Assembly (NCBI RefSeq): GCF_000026945.1 | Contig: NC_012865.1 | Span: forward strand, 1,009,896-1,073,895 | Source: Candida dubliniensis CD36 | Lineage: Eukaryota; Ascomycota; Pichiomycetes; Serinales; Debaryomycetaceae | Direction of reading: 5' to 3' | Length of the DNA stretch: 64,000 nucleotides | Shown here: piece by piece, positions 18,234 to 29,100 of the stretch | Numbering within the stretch: the stretch's first letter is position 1 | Layout of the letters: each line of letters begins with the position of its first letter | Position numbers and translations under genes: made by a program | The notes under the pieces: generated by a model | Database searches by the model: none | What the model saw: only the letters and a program-made list of their open reading frames with translations | Told to the model about the DNA's origin: nothing

Positions 18234-19490
18234 CTATTTACTAACTAATACCTCCCCCCATAGTCTAACCCCCATTTCTATCTCTTTCCTTGTCAAATAG
18301 CTAATTGACAACCGAACACAATGTTCGCCCCAGTTTCTTTCATCACCAGTCACTTCAAAATGTTCACCACCAGCAAGCACAACTTTTCGTTCCGCTAATT
18401 TGGCTACCACATCAAAACAGTTTGCTGAAGGTGTCACTACCCAAACAAAGTATCCGCCATCCCCACCATATACTTCTGTATCATCTGGTAAGTACTTGGC
18501 AATACTCTCTTTCAACACTCGGACTCTTTCCTTGTAGACGCTCTGAAACTTCCTGATGATCGTGTCTATAGTTCCCGTCTTTATCAAATCGGCCACAACA
18601 AGGGTTGACAACTGATTCGGTGTGCCACCTGACCTGTTTGACCCAGTAATTGATAGCTGGTGCACCAATTCGGGCGTGGCTGTTTCTTGCCATCCGACTC
18701 TTAGTCCTGGTGCAATGATTTTCGAGAATGTTGCATTAGAAATTGTGTTACCATATTTACTAGACACAGCAGCCTTATCCAACTGATTCAATCGAGGTAA
18801 CGGCTTGCTATCGGTGTAGTCGAGAAATTCATACACATCATCGCTTATAACCAACATGTCATATTTCCTTGCCATCTCTACCAATTTCTGTCGTGTTTCC
18901 AATGTATATGTTAATCCACCTGGGTTCGAGAACGTTGGAACAAGATACATCACAAACCGGTAATACTTTCTGCTTCCTCTAACAGGATCTGGTTCGATGT
19001 TAATATTGTCATGCACTGGCTCCAAATCTTCCGAGTACTTTTTCAATTCCTGCTCAAGATACTCCAAGTCGATACTGTACTTGCCATTGTGTGTCTCTTC
19101 AATGGCAGTTAATTTGCCTCCCAACCCCACATCAACAAAACAACTATTGATCAAAAAATATGTAGGCGTAACAACAAATACTCGTTGCGTGATTTCAGGC
19201 GAAGTAACCGATGCCAAAATATTGCCAACACCATAAGAAGCACCGGCAGTCATATTTATACAATCGGGATCCGACACCAAATTGCCAAACTTAATGTTCA
19301 CCCACTCGGCAACGACCTTACGCACATCAAGATTTCCTGGGTCAGTTCCATATTGCAACGGGTGTTGGTTATTGGCGTCGGTATCATAGGACAAGTAATC
19401 GGTACCCAACAACACTCGTTTGTACGACTCTGCAATCTCTTGAACAGGAAGCAATTCCCTCGTAGGATGGCCCTTGAAAAAGTTTATCAT
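18234..19490 (-). CDS. PLP-dependent class I/II aminotransferase, YER152C-like
   Basis: 418 residues from the ATG at 19490 (MINFFKGHP); a TTG four codons earlier was rejected. It is a fold-type I aminotransferase: the small-domain start INFFKGHPTRELLP, MTAGASYGVGNILA (cofactor phosphate-binding region), PTFSNPGGLTYTLE (the NPxG motif), VISDDVYEFLDY (Asp/Tyr contacting the pyridoxal ring), and the Schiff-base lysine in NATFSKIIAPGLRVGW. The sequence pattern resembles yeast YER152C, reported to act on 2-aminoadipate, and bacterial LysN/MocR-type domains. Substrate is not predictable from sequence. No targeting signal is evident. Confidence 0.85.
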   Translation of the reverse strand: MINFFKGHPTRELLPVQEIAESYKRVLLGTDYLSYDTDANNQHPLQYGTDPGNLDVRKVVAEWVNIKFGNLVSDPDCINMTAGASYGVGNILASVTSPEITQRVFVVTPTYFLINSCFVDVGLGGKLTAIEETHNGKYSIDLEYLEQELKKYSEDLEPVHDNINIEPDPVRGSRKYYRFVMYLVPTFSNPGGLTYTLETRQKLVEMARKYDMLVISDDVYEFLDYTDSKPLPRLNQLDKAAVSSKYGNTISNATFSKIIAPGLRVGWQETATPELVHQLSITGSNRSGGTPNQLSTLVVADLIKTGTIDTIIRKFQSVYKERVRVLKESIAKYLPDDTEVYGGDGGYFVWVVTPSANCFDVVAKLAERKVVLAGGEHFEVTGDERNWGEHCVRLSISYLTRKEIEMGVRLWGEVLVSK

Positions 19491-20790
19491 TTGTGTTGAC
19501 AACCTAAAATAAACAAAAAAAAGTTCGTAACACCAATCTTGACTGGTTGTGGAGCATACATGGACCCCAGGCCACAGTTTTTTTTTTTTTTTTTCTTTTT
19601 CGTGCGCAGCGCAATATCTTGTTGTAATGCTAGCGAACCAATAGTTTTGTCACCGAGATTGTCAAGAGTGAATTAATAAGAATTGTGCTAAAGTATTCAT
19701 GGAACTCTGTAAATTCAATTTGGAAGGAATACATAGTAGATCCTATAAGTGATCCAAATTTATATTAAACCAAAAAATACAGAATACCCGAAACACTACA
19801 TAAACACGTCTTTTAAAGTTATCGGAAGTGAAGAATTTATTGAATTAGGCTGTGCTAAATGCAACGTGTCCAGACGAAAACCCCAATTATGGTAGAGTAA
19901 TATAGGCAAAAAACGCTCTCACTCAACTCGTCAGAATACTTCTCCATTGTGCATTTTTCACCACCCATTCATTGCTTGGTGGTTAGGACTTGGGCATATG
20001 ATGGCATCCTTTGTTTGATGTCCCTGAACAAATGAGTTTCGGTCTAACCGTATCCCATTTAACTACCAAATAAATCTTCCCCAAGAGTCCCATTGATAGC
20101 CAATGTCTACATTTCAAAACCAATCGATCTCAAGGAATTTGAAATGAACAACACCTATAGTTCCGGATTTGGTGATGATTAATTAGATGTTGACAATTAA
20201 TCCAAGAGTTACCCTTCATATTCAATGTGATTGCTACAACACATAAATTTTCATAGTGAACACGTCATACGAGTTGTTCAAATGGGATAAATCGGTTTGT
20301 TGAGAGATAACTGAACTGAAACTGTTAGACTATAGTCACTCTTATTATACAAAACACTGCATTATATTTATTGTACTTCGAACTTGAATGCCAGGCTTCT
20401 TAGGTATGTCTGCCCTTTTCAATAGTTTACAAAGTTAATTGGTGTTTAATTGTTTCACTCGATGTCACTATATCATGAAATATCCTGTCAAGGCGATGAA
20501 AAAATAGTTTTTAATCATTCTGGCCGAGCATTCGTCATGGTTTGCATAATATTCAATGGTCCCGATAAGGCACAGTAGGAAAGCTGATAATGGCATGTTG
20601 AACTGTGGATTCTACAAATACTATCGTTATTCATCAAATTGATACAAAATTTTAATGTGCATTATGGTTCTATTTACTGATATTTTCTGTTTTTTCTTTC
20701 CCTTAGCAGCATACCTATATCTAACTTGCTTATTGGATGGGTTTCGATTTGCCTCATCATATAAAGTGTTGCAAACTTTTTTAGTCACTT
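19491..20790. other. Gene-poor region with degenerate sequence
   Basis: About 1.3 kb without a supportable gene. It contains a long T-run near 19577-19595, just upstream of the aminotransferase, and scattered short open frames with no recognisable domain. It leads directly into transposase and retrotransposon relics, so it is probably old mobile-element debris. Confidence 0.5.
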
Positions 20791-21360
20791 CTAGTTTGTA
20801 TTCCACGCAGTTTGCATGTCTGCATTATTTTCTTCACCAAAAAAATCAAACGAGCCATCATCTTCATCACCATAATCATCATTTATGTTTCCATCGGCTT
20901 CTTCATTGACAGATAGGTTGGGTGAAACTTTTCCCATTGGTAAACTCCAATTTCTGTCATCTAAATGTGACTGTGCCTCAATATACCTGCATTCTCCTGA
21001 TAATGGCCCTATCAGTGCAGGCCCTTCATCCGTTGTAGTTTCAAGAATGTTTTCACTATTTGAATTTTGTAACAAATGGCGAATATAGGTATTTGTTTCA
21101 GTTGGGGCTTTGCTAACTTCTTGGAATCTTCTTTTCTTGATCCTTCTGTCAGCATTAAATGATTCGAACCGTCTTATTATATAGATATGTTCGCAATAGT
21201 TAATTGGGCTGTATGAATCACAGTCACAATGATAACATTAAATTCTTTATTCTGTAGTATCCACCCTTTCTTCTCTTTCCCTTGCAAATGGAGTAACTCG
21301 ATAACTGCCAATTACAGAATCAACTGGATACTACAAAGTGTCTCGAAATCATACAGTCAA
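20791..21360 (-). pseudogene. Decayed MULE-type transposase C-terminus (SWIM zinc finger relic)
   Basis: Read on the minus strand in one frame, 21360 to 20791 gives ...SYRVTPFARE..., two stops (TAA codons near 21249 and 21240), then CYHCDCDSYSPINYCEHI, IIRRFESFNADRRIKKRR and about 115 more open codons ending in a very acidic tail (EEADGNINDDYGDEDDG). C-x-C-x8-C-x-H is the SWIM zinc-finger pattern. It corresponds to HYCSCPSFQGSIDWCKH in the intact transposase at 55614-58631, which also has an acidic tail after its SWIM. There is no ATG start, at least four in-frame stops across the region, and no DDE domain left upstream. A relic of the same superfamily is the best reading; direct homology to the intact copy is inferred. 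Confidence 0.55.
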
Positions 21361-21702
21361 CACTTTGAGTCAGCTAGATTCCTACTCCATCACCCTCTAT
21401 ATTGCAACTATCAGGGATTATAACTCTTGCCGAGTCATAATTGATTGAACGAAAGAAAAAAAACAAGGTAAACAAAAGGAGAGGTTTTTCAACTCGTGTA
21501 AAAAGTTTAACTTCGTCTCCAAACAATCATCATGACAATAGGTTGGGCCTTACTTGCTTAACCCATCTTTACATACTTTGTTGACGACAATTTTTGAACA
21601 AAAGTTTACTCAAATTTTACGGTAAAAGCCTACATGAAATCTGTTATAACTAATATTCTTTTATTACTATACTCTGGTGCTAGATCTATACACTGTTAAT
21701 AC

Positions 21703-21761
21703 AGCCAGGTTCTAGAACCTGGCTAAAATGTTAATCATTTGGAGTCACCAAAAATGACTCC
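21703..21761. repeat. Perfect 22-bp palindrome and adjacent hairpin
   Basis: A perfect 22-bp palindrome (half-site AGCCAGGTTCT) occupies 21703-21724. About 17 bp further, GGAGTCA and TGACTCC arms are separated by 7 nt (21741-21761). Neither overlaps a gene. They sit between the SWIM relic and the RT relic and may be element termini or recombination debris. Confidence 0.7.
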
Positions 21762-21850
21762 GTAAATATTTCTTCTCATTATGATGAATTCCGAACTGTT
21801 TTCTTCCAATTATATGATAGTCTGATTGATAAGAATGACCCCAAGGTTAA

Positions 21851-22020
21851 CTCAAGTTGACACACCAGGTATTCATTCGAGAAGCCGACAAAATCAAAAG
21901 GGCATTCCATACTCCATTCGGCAGTTTCCAATAGGTAGTGATGCCTTTTGGGCTAGTTAATGCCCCAGCATCATTTCAACGTATGATGGAACTGGTCTTT
22001 AAGAAAAAGTCAGACCTGTG
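21851..22020 (+). pseudogene. Fossil reverse-transcriptase fragment, second Ty3/gypsy lineage
   Basis: The plus-strand frame reads LKLTHQVFIREADKIKRAF, then HTPFGSFQ, a TAG stop, VVMPFGLVNAPASFQRMME and FKKKSDLW (one CTG read as Ser or Leu). This is the gypsy RT segment between the first catalytic Asp block and the YxDD block; the stop falls where an aromatic or acidic residue is usual. It differs from the left-end element, whose equivalent is LPQGFSNLVAIF, and lies on the opposite strand, so it belongs to another family. It ends at a T-run 50 bp before the solo LTR. Confidence 0.8.
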
Positions 22021-22072
22021 GTTTTTTTTTTTTTTTGCGTGATTGGTCTGTTGTTGTTAGGATGGTAGTGCT

Positions 22073-22552
22073 TGTCACACAGCCTAGTAATTAAGCTTAA
22101 GTGAACATCGCACTAACCAATGTAATTGAAATAACCTCAACTTGTTCGTCTTTTACCTTATGTCCCGAATACACTCTATTGCTCAGATATGAGCTATCTC
22201 AACCTTTGGTTGATTTACCACTTTTGTTTCCTTGATTTCTCTTCTCCAATCTCTTTAAGTTAACTATACTTTTCTTGTATTAATTCATCCTATCTAACTA
22301 GTATATAATATAAAATATAAATTACTTCTGTCCACTATTTATATTGTCAATCTCTTAAGAAACCAGGAAATAGATCAGATGTGTAAACATTATTTCCGTC
22401 TTTACTTGTATTAATTTCCTTTTATCCATTTTGTGTAATTAGTTCTTTATATCGTAAATAATATAGCTTAAGGATAAGCTACTATATTATTTAACTGTCA
22501 CGTTCAGTCTGTCTGAGCGACATTCCTTGTATGTTGATCTGACTGTGTGACA
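22073..22552 (-). repeat. Solo LTR, long (480-bp) variant
   Basis: Begins TGTCACACAG and ends CTGTGTGACA. Nearly identical to the left-end LTR after removal of the nested insertion, but with 18 extra bp (containing AATGTAATTGAAATAACC) after CGCACTAACC. The flanking pentamers GTGCT and CTATG do not match, so there is no target duplication. A 10-bp tandem duplication (GTGACACTAT) follows its right end. No internal retrotransposon sequence of this family adjoins it. Confidence 0.9.
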
Positions 22553-23448
22553 CTATGTGACACTATACAGTGTACTTAACAGTTGTTTCGTGACATTTTT
22601 TATATTTGTCCTGTTTTATACGACCAATTGTTATTTGTAAAGTCGTTTACTAAAGTTTATTCTTGTAACATTTCATACATGATTTTCTTTAACACCGACT
22701 CTTTTTATATCTTATTTTAATGCCATATAGTTTGCCATTACGATAGTCCAGAACTATACAAATGTCAAACTCTTTGAGATTTAGAAGAGTTTCCCCTACA
22801 GTCTTTAGAAAGACAGTAATGAAACATCAGTAATACCAACTTACACAAAACATGCTGTAACATGTGGTGCGTAAACTACAAATCGAACACATATAGAACA
22901 GAGAACGTCATATTTACGTATAATGGTGCCGGCCCAATCCAGTTGTTTTTGTACCAGTAGATTTAGCAAGTTCAATGAAATTGTTCTTTCGAGCTGTCTC
23001 TGCAAACCACCACACATATATGATCTTCACTTCCTGTAGTACATGTTCCTGGGTAACAACAAATCTTCTCAATCATTGGTATTTGTGCTACTTTGCATTT
23101 GCATACTTAAAGCATACAGCCTAAATTGGAAACATGCTGGTAGAACATGAAAACAGTAAAAAACGTAAAATACTTTGTAGTTATGGGAAATAGAGAGTTT
23201 ATTTGCCTCGCTGTGAACGGTATTCGTATGATATAACAATCTACTACCAGCACCACTATCAAACTCTATTGAGCTCACTTAACATTACTTGCTAGTTAAA
23301 TTGTTGTGTTCTACAATTGAGTCGAATGCCACGACTCAATGAGATCAACCTACGCACTAGTGAAATGACAACAGAAAAAAAAAATCAAACTAAAATCAAG
23401 CGTGAGTATATTATTTTCAGGGGGCGGATCAATCTACACAATCTCACG
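22553..23448. other. Intergenic region before the DUF2015 gene
   Basis: About 0.9 kb with no supported gene; short open frames here lack features. The last part is the promoter and leader of the gene starting at 23449. Confidence 0.4.
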
Positions 23449-23865
23449 ATGGACGACTCATATAGTTCCTTTGTTGGTCAACTGAAGCTCAACATATTGC
23501 TTGTTATTATTATACTAGTTTGTTTCTTGGCCTTTCATTTCAGACACAAGATAATCGAGCTACACGATAGATACAGAACACGATCAAGAATCGATAACGG
23601 GTATTACTCAAATTTGCAATCATTTGAAGACGACATTGCCAGTGGATTGAGCAGTTCGAATTTTGATTTAGAATCTAACAACATTGCTACAAATGACAAC
23701 CGACCTGGATTAACGGAATCTGCAAAAGTACAAATAAAAAAGATCATGAAGGAGAAAGGTGTGAGCTTTGATGACGCACGGTTGGAATATATTCGGAACG
23801 AGCTTAGCAGAAACAATATAGACGAGAACGGGGTACCGAACGACCCTAAACTTGTGATGTTCTAG
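23449..23865 (+). CDS. Fungal DUF2015-family single-pass membrane protein
   Basis: 138 residues from the ATG at 23449 (MDDSYSSFVG). Upstream in-frame ATGs exist, but the preceding 44 codons have no family features. One membrane segment (LNILLVIIILVCFLAFHF, ~13-30) is followed by a conserved fungal block: SFEDDIASGLSSSNFDLESN, GLTESAKVQIKKIMKEKGVS, FDDARLEYIRNEL and NNIDENGVPNDPKLV at the C-terminus. This spacing matches DUF2015. Role unknown; probably an organelle or ER membrane protein with a cytosolic helical tail. Confidence 0.78.
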   Translation: MDDSYSSFVGQLKLNILLVIIILVCFLAFHFRHKIIELHDRYRTRSRIDNGYYSNLQSFEDDIASGLSSSNFDLESNNIATNDNRPGLTESAKVQIKKIMKEKGVSFDDARLEYIRNELSRNNIDENGVPNDPKLVMF

Positions 23866-24096
23866 TAAGGTTTTAGAGACCATGTGTAACAGCCAGCTTG
23901 CTTCAGTGTGCACCTGACCAATGATAGTTATTTGTGTACTTTTCAGTACTATAGAAAACATCATATTCAGGATGATCAGTGTGTGTGTGTACCTATGTAG
24001 ATATTTACTTCTTCTATAATTCTGGATTGGCCAGGTCATATCCAGGTCCCTATATAGACAAATGTGTTCTAGTTAAGAAAAAAAAAGTAAATTCGA

Positions 24097-24429
24097 TTAA
24101 CTGTTCGACCCACCTTTCCCAGAAGTACTTGCAGTTTCTACCTTTTTGAAAAGTAATATCTCCATGCATTTCAAAAGTTCAGCTAAATTTTGTCTCATAT
24201 TTTCTGCAAATTCCAATAAAATACCAATGGCTACTAGTTCATTATTCTCAACCACATTAACACATCTAGCTTCTATCTTTTGTGTACAATTTGGTTTCAA
24301 ATCAGCTGTTTCTCTGGTTGTGGGGTAATGCCAGTTGTCCTTACAGTTTCTAGGAGCCTTTGAATTGGTTTTGTAATTATAATTAACCCTTGATGCGACA
24401 TTGCGCGATAATACCGTTTTTGTGTTGCA
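24097..24429 (-). CDS. Possible small coding region lacking an ATG (spliced, frameshifted or relic)
   Basis: A minus-strand frame stays open for about 110 codons to a TAA at 24097, with protein-like content: NWHYPTTRETADLKPNC, then IEARCVNVVENNELVAIGIL, LEFAENMRQNLAELLKCMEI (an amphipathic helix) and a polar end. It has no ATG before the helix. An overlapping frame begins with a good ATG near 24386 and runs 34 codons (MSHQGLIIITKPIQRLLETV) to a stop close to where the second frame becomes helix-like. A missed intron or a frameshift could join them, but I see no convincing splice sites. Unrecognised; low confidence. Confidence 0.3.
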   Translation of the reverse strand, partial: CNTKTVLSRNVASRVNYNYKTNSKAPRNCKDNWHYPTTRETADLKPNCTQKIEARCVNVVENNELVAIGILLEFAENMRQNLAELLKCMEILLFKKVETASTSGKGGSNS

Positions 24430-24743
24430 ATATATGAAATCTCAACAAACCATAAATGCCCTACCTGCCTACACAGGAATCCCCCATAGTTTAGGCCCTA
24501 CAAAGATTGGCGTCAAAGTATTCCGCTTACTTGTTAACTGAGATATCGGGTGATGGGCCTGGAAAATTGCATTTCTCATTACACAATATTGAACATTTCA
24601 CCAGAAAGACAAGGATTACTCCTCATAAGCATATGGCATTGCCCTACAATCCTCAGTAAAGTCTCCTCCAATCCAGGAAAACTATAAATAAACCTGTCAT
24701 TTTCCCCATAATCTCCACATCTGTCTATCAACATCAACAGAAA

Positions 24744-26129
24744 ATGTTATACTTGATTCTTTTCCTTGCTGTACCAATCTATGCTGGTCTTATTTTACCA
24801 GCTAAACCTTCAATTGACCCATTCTACAATGCTCCTGCTGGTTTCGAAAAAGCCGCCGTTGGTGAAATCTTACAATCTAGGAAAACTCCAAAACCCATCA
24901 CCGCCGTTTTCGTCCCTGTCAAGATCCAAAATTCATGGCAGCTTTTAGTTAGATCCGAAGATTCATTCGGTAATCCAAATGTCATTGTCACTACTGTTAT
25001 GCAACCATTCAATGCTGATCCTTCTAAGGTTGCTTCTTATCAAGTGTATGAAGATTCCGCTAAAGCTGATTGTGCCCCCTCCTATGCCCTTCAATTTGGC
25101 TCTGACGTGAGTACTTTGGCTACCCAAGCTGAAACATTCTTATTGGCACCATTGTTAGACCAAGGATACTATGTTGTGTCTCCAGATTATGAAGGACCTA
25201 AACTGACATTCACTGTTGGCAAACAATCTGGTCAAGCTGTGTTAAACTCCATTCGTGCAGCCTTAAAGTCCGGTAATACTACCAATATTAAAGAAGACGC
25301 TAAAGTTGTTATGTGGGGATACTCTGGCGGATCTTTAGCCTCTGGTTGGGCAGCTGCTTTGCAACCAGACTATGCTTCAGACTTAGGTGGTAACTTATTG
25401 GGTGCTGCATTAGGTGGATTTGTTACCAACATCACCGCTACGGCTGAAGCAACTGATGGTACTGTCTTTGCCGGAATCGTGGCAAACGCCTTAGGTGGTG
25501 TTGCAAATGAATATTCTGAATTCAAAGAAATCTTGCAAAATGACACCGACAAACAATCCGTGTTTGATCAGTTTGACAGTCATTGTTTGGTTGATGGTGT
25601 GATCGCCTATGTTGGTACTCACTTTTTGTCCGGCTCTAGCAGAATCTTCAAATCTGGCTGGGACATTTTGAAAAACCCAACAATCTCCAAGATCGTTGAA
25701 GATAACGGGTTGGTGTACCAAAAACAGTTGGTTCCAAAAATCCCTATATTTGTTTATCATGGGGCTATTGATCAGGTTGTCCCTATCGCTAATGTTAAGA
25801 AAACCTATCAAAACTGGTGTGATGCTGGTATCGCTTCATTGGAATTTACTGAAGACGCTACTAATGGTCACGTCACTGAAACTCTTGTTGGTGCCCCTGC
25901 TGCTTTGACTTGGATTATTGGTAGATTTAACGGTAAGCAAACTGTGTCGGGATGTCAACACACCAAACGAACAAGCAACTTTGAATATCCAAACATCCCA
26001 CCTTCAATTCTTAATTATTTCAAGGCCGCATTGAATGTACTTATCCAAAAAGGACTTGGCCCAGATATTCAAAAAGATCAAATTAGTCCTGATGGTTTGA
26101 AAAAGATTCCAACACTTGTATATTCTTAA
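24744..26129 (+). CDS. LIP4: Secreted lipase of the Candida LIP family
   Basis: 461 residues. A signal peptide ([15 protein letters not shown]) precedes an alpha/beta-hydrolase domain. The nucleophile elbow is GYSGGS with Ser194; the acid is probably Asp367 ([10 protein letters not shown]) and the base His400 (DATNGH). A cysteine pair (C110 with C304) is likely to form the family disulphide. The Candida LIP1-LIP10 enzymes hydrolyse triacylglycerols and esters outside the cell and are regulated by carbon source and growth form. The LIP4 symbol comes from the neighbourhood (CST5, TUL1, ILS1, NAG cluster); family membership is certain, the exact paralogue less so. The stop is 7 bp from the convergent TAF2 stop. 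Confidence 0.85.
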   Translation: MLYLILFLAVPIYAGLILPAKPSIDPFYNAPAGFEKAAVGEILQSRKTPKPITAVFVPVKIQNSWQLLVRSEDSFGNPNVIVTTVMQPFNADPSKVASYQVYEDSAKADCAPSYALQFGSDVSTLATQAETFLLAPLLDQGYYVVSPDYEGPKLTFTVGKQSGQAVLNSIRAALKSGNTTNIKEDAKVVMWGYSGGSLASGWAAALQPDYASDLGGNLLGAALGGFVTNITATAEATDGTVFAGIVANALGGVANEYSEFKEILQNDTDKQSVFDQFDSHCLVDGVIAYVGTHFLSGSSRIFKSGWDILKNPTISKIVEDNGLVYQKQLVPKIPIFVYHGAIDQVVPIANVKKTYQNWCDAGIASLEFTEDATNGHVTETLVGAPAALTWIIGRFNGKQTVSGCQHTKRTSNFEYPNIPPSILNYFKAALNVLIQKGLGPDIQKDQISPDGLKKIPTLVYS

Positions 26130-26136
26130 ACTCGTT

Positions 26137-29100
26137 CTACGTACCCATATTTCCACCAAAATGAATATAAACTTTTCGTCTCTCTTTCTCCTTGGAAGTG
26201 TTACCCCCCTCAATAAATGGAACCTTTGATGCCTCTATCTTTCTCCTCTTTGTATCTATCCTCACATACCGATGAACTAACGAATCTAATTTTGATTTCA
26301 TATCACGTCCAAGTTTAATAGTCACTACCGTTCCATCCACCTCCACTCTTCTCGCGGCTATCCTATGGCTGGGCAACTTAAATGTAACCCTTGTAGGAAC
26401 ATCCGGATCAACATGCACAATCTCCTGCCTAACCGGCTTTAGTGATATCTTCAATGGCCTGTGCTCCACTTTGACTTTCCGACTAGCCAACTGTATCTTG
26501 AATCTTCCTTCTCGTTTAATCGTTACTTGTCCCGGATATCCTACTTTAGCGACAATCTTTTTCCGAACGTATTCATCAACTGGCATGCTTGGAACCGGTA
26601 CCTTAGCCATATACGAATCAACCTCTTTAAACAATACCCGACACAAACAAAAGATACTGCGACGCTCATGCAATCCAACCAATGACGTATGAAGCAATTC
26701 CCACATCGTTTCTCGCAACCCTTCGTCACCCGAAAAGTCGCGTCGCAATATTTCAATTGCCCCCTTCACACTCGCCCGAGCTATATCGTCTCTCTTTGAT
26801 TTCATTGCGGCATTACCATCATCAATAATAATACGGGAGACACCAACCGTATTATCAACAGTCGACACCCCGTGAAGTGCAACTTCCGACACGGCCCTAA
26901 CCAACGCCTCCACCAACTTGCTCCTATACAACGGACGTTCAAAGTTCAACAAACAAACCTTAACAAAGTACTGTAGCACACTCTTATCCTTTAACCCACC
27001 CAACCCCAAAATCCCGCTAAACGCCTCCACCCGCGCCTCCATGGGGTACTTATCCAATGTCATATACAACAATTCCTCAAGCGACACCTTCCTTACACCA
27101 GCCAACGCCATCCTAATACTCTGTTGTATGCACGTCACCTCAATAACGTTCTGGTACGACACCACCCACCGATCCATCTTCTGAAGCCGAAAAAGCTCAC
27201 CCACCACTTTATCCACAAACCCATCGTCTCTCCCCCCACTCACAGTACTGCTAACCAACGCCTCAACCAACTCGCTCACATACAAACTATCAACAAACAC
27301 GTTCCCCGAATTGTCATTATACTTCACTAGATTAAGCAACAACTCCTGGACCCGTTTCGGAACTCTCCCATCATTATCTTTGATGCCACACAATATCTTG
27401 GGAAACGCCCGTTGCAACATAAACCCCCGAAAATCACTAAAATCGTTTGATTTCGGTATAAAGCTCCCGTCAAAACAATACAACTCACCAAAGGCCTTGA
27501 GCAAGTACTCTAAACCAATAAAATTGTTTGCCTCACTACAGCAATCAGCTAAAGCTTGGGCAGCAGCAATCCGAACCCCATAAAAGTACCGCTCATCCAT
27601 CAACGTCCGCGTCAACGCCGTACAGTACGTAACATTAGTCTTTTCCAACTCACCAAAATACCTCACAGCCTCTAGCTGTGCTTCAATGTCTCGATCATAC
27701 ACCAACTGCGATCCAAACATGAAATCTGGCTGTTTGATATCTATTCGTGCAATCCATTCAAAATCCACATCGCCCCTTATCCATTCAAATGGCTCACTGC
27801 TCAAGGACTCCTCATCTCGTTTATCCCAATCACGCAAATTCCACTCTTGCATCTCTGCAGCCGAAACCAACACATCACCAAATTGATTAAATGCAATACC
27901 AGGATCAACACCTTCATCCTTCTTCTTAATCTTTCTAAACTTCGAATTGTATTGAATATCCAACTTTGTGTTGGCCTCTTTCAACTCAACAATATGTTCA
28001 TACGGCGACCCATCAGACTCATGCACTCTTATTGTCATTGGTCCAGTAAACACATGTTGTTGCGGGGGCACCGTCTCCTCATCCAAATAGGCAATCGCAT
28101 CATCAATAAAACCGCAACTATCCAATTTCCTAGGCTTCCTCTCATAATGCTGCACCTGGCGAATGTTCATCTCAATCATCCCCTTCTTCTTGTTAAACCT
28201 TTGGCTGATTCGGAAAATAGGCGCACCAGCGCCAAACACCCACTGCTTGAAAAACCCATCCAACTTGTTTCGATTCACTTTTTCACACACGTAGCGGAAA
28301 TGCTCGGTACTCAACGTTCCATTTGGCAAGCTTCCTGACATTGCCTGAAGAAATAGCTTTGGCAAAACCCGCGACAATCCAAACGACTTGTCAGTCTTTG
28401 TCATCCTATTGTCAAGAATAAACAACACAATAGGCGATTTCAACCACACAAACTCCATATCCACTTCACAAACAGGGTACTTCAATTTTGGGGTGGCAAT
28501 TGCATGTCTTCCCACATCCTCTGCCACCACTTTATCCATTTGTTTGCGAAGCCTATACCGAAACTCGTTAGCTCCCATCAACTTTTTGATAAACGAAATC
28601 GCCATAAACCCTGCAATACCAATTGTACACCACATATCGTTGAATGTTTGCGGTGATATATTGATACCAGCCCACTGCGTGGCTATACTCTTCAATATCA
28701 CATCAGTCACACTAAACATGGGCTCAATCATGTTCGGTGGGTACAACAACTTGGACGACATCACCGAAAGCCCAGCAAAATTACTGGTTTGGCACACCAG
28801 GTACCGCACAAACACTATTGCATAAGAACTAAACGGGAACGACCCATACTCTTTCAGAAAGAAATCCATCGCCTTGTTGGTGATTACGGTAGTGTTTTTC
28901 GCCCACTCAACATCCTCTGGGTGTGAATAAATCGTCACTGCATTATTCACATCGTCACCTCTCAATTCCGTATCCTCCTCATCTTCCTCCTTGGGCCCGG
29001 TAAAAACAACAAAACTCTCAAAGCATCCCACAGCCCAGCCTACATGGTGAGCACAAACTGGATTGAAGATTGACCACGAAACAACTTTCTTCGACATGTC

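Noticed and set aside
18123..18248. 41-codon ATG frame between solo LTR and aminotransferase
   Set aside because: It runs into the opposite-strand gene's 3' end and has no domain, leader or repeat support. The preceding GTATGT...TTTGCAG would be an intron of only ~24 nt.
20655..20909. 84-codon plus-strand frame with ATG
   Set aside because: It is antisense to the SWIM-type relic, low complexity (His/Leu/Phe-rich at the end), and has no recognisable domain.
21140..21190. GGTTCGAATC on the minus strand as a tRNA B-box
   Set aside because: The flanking bases do not form a T-stem and there is no A-box or acceptor stem. It lies within the transposase relic frame.
23402..23420. GTGAGT...TTTTCAG as an intron upstream of the DUF2015 gene
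   Set aside because: It would be about 19 nt, far below any yeast intron, and the ATG at 23449 already gives the complete family domain.
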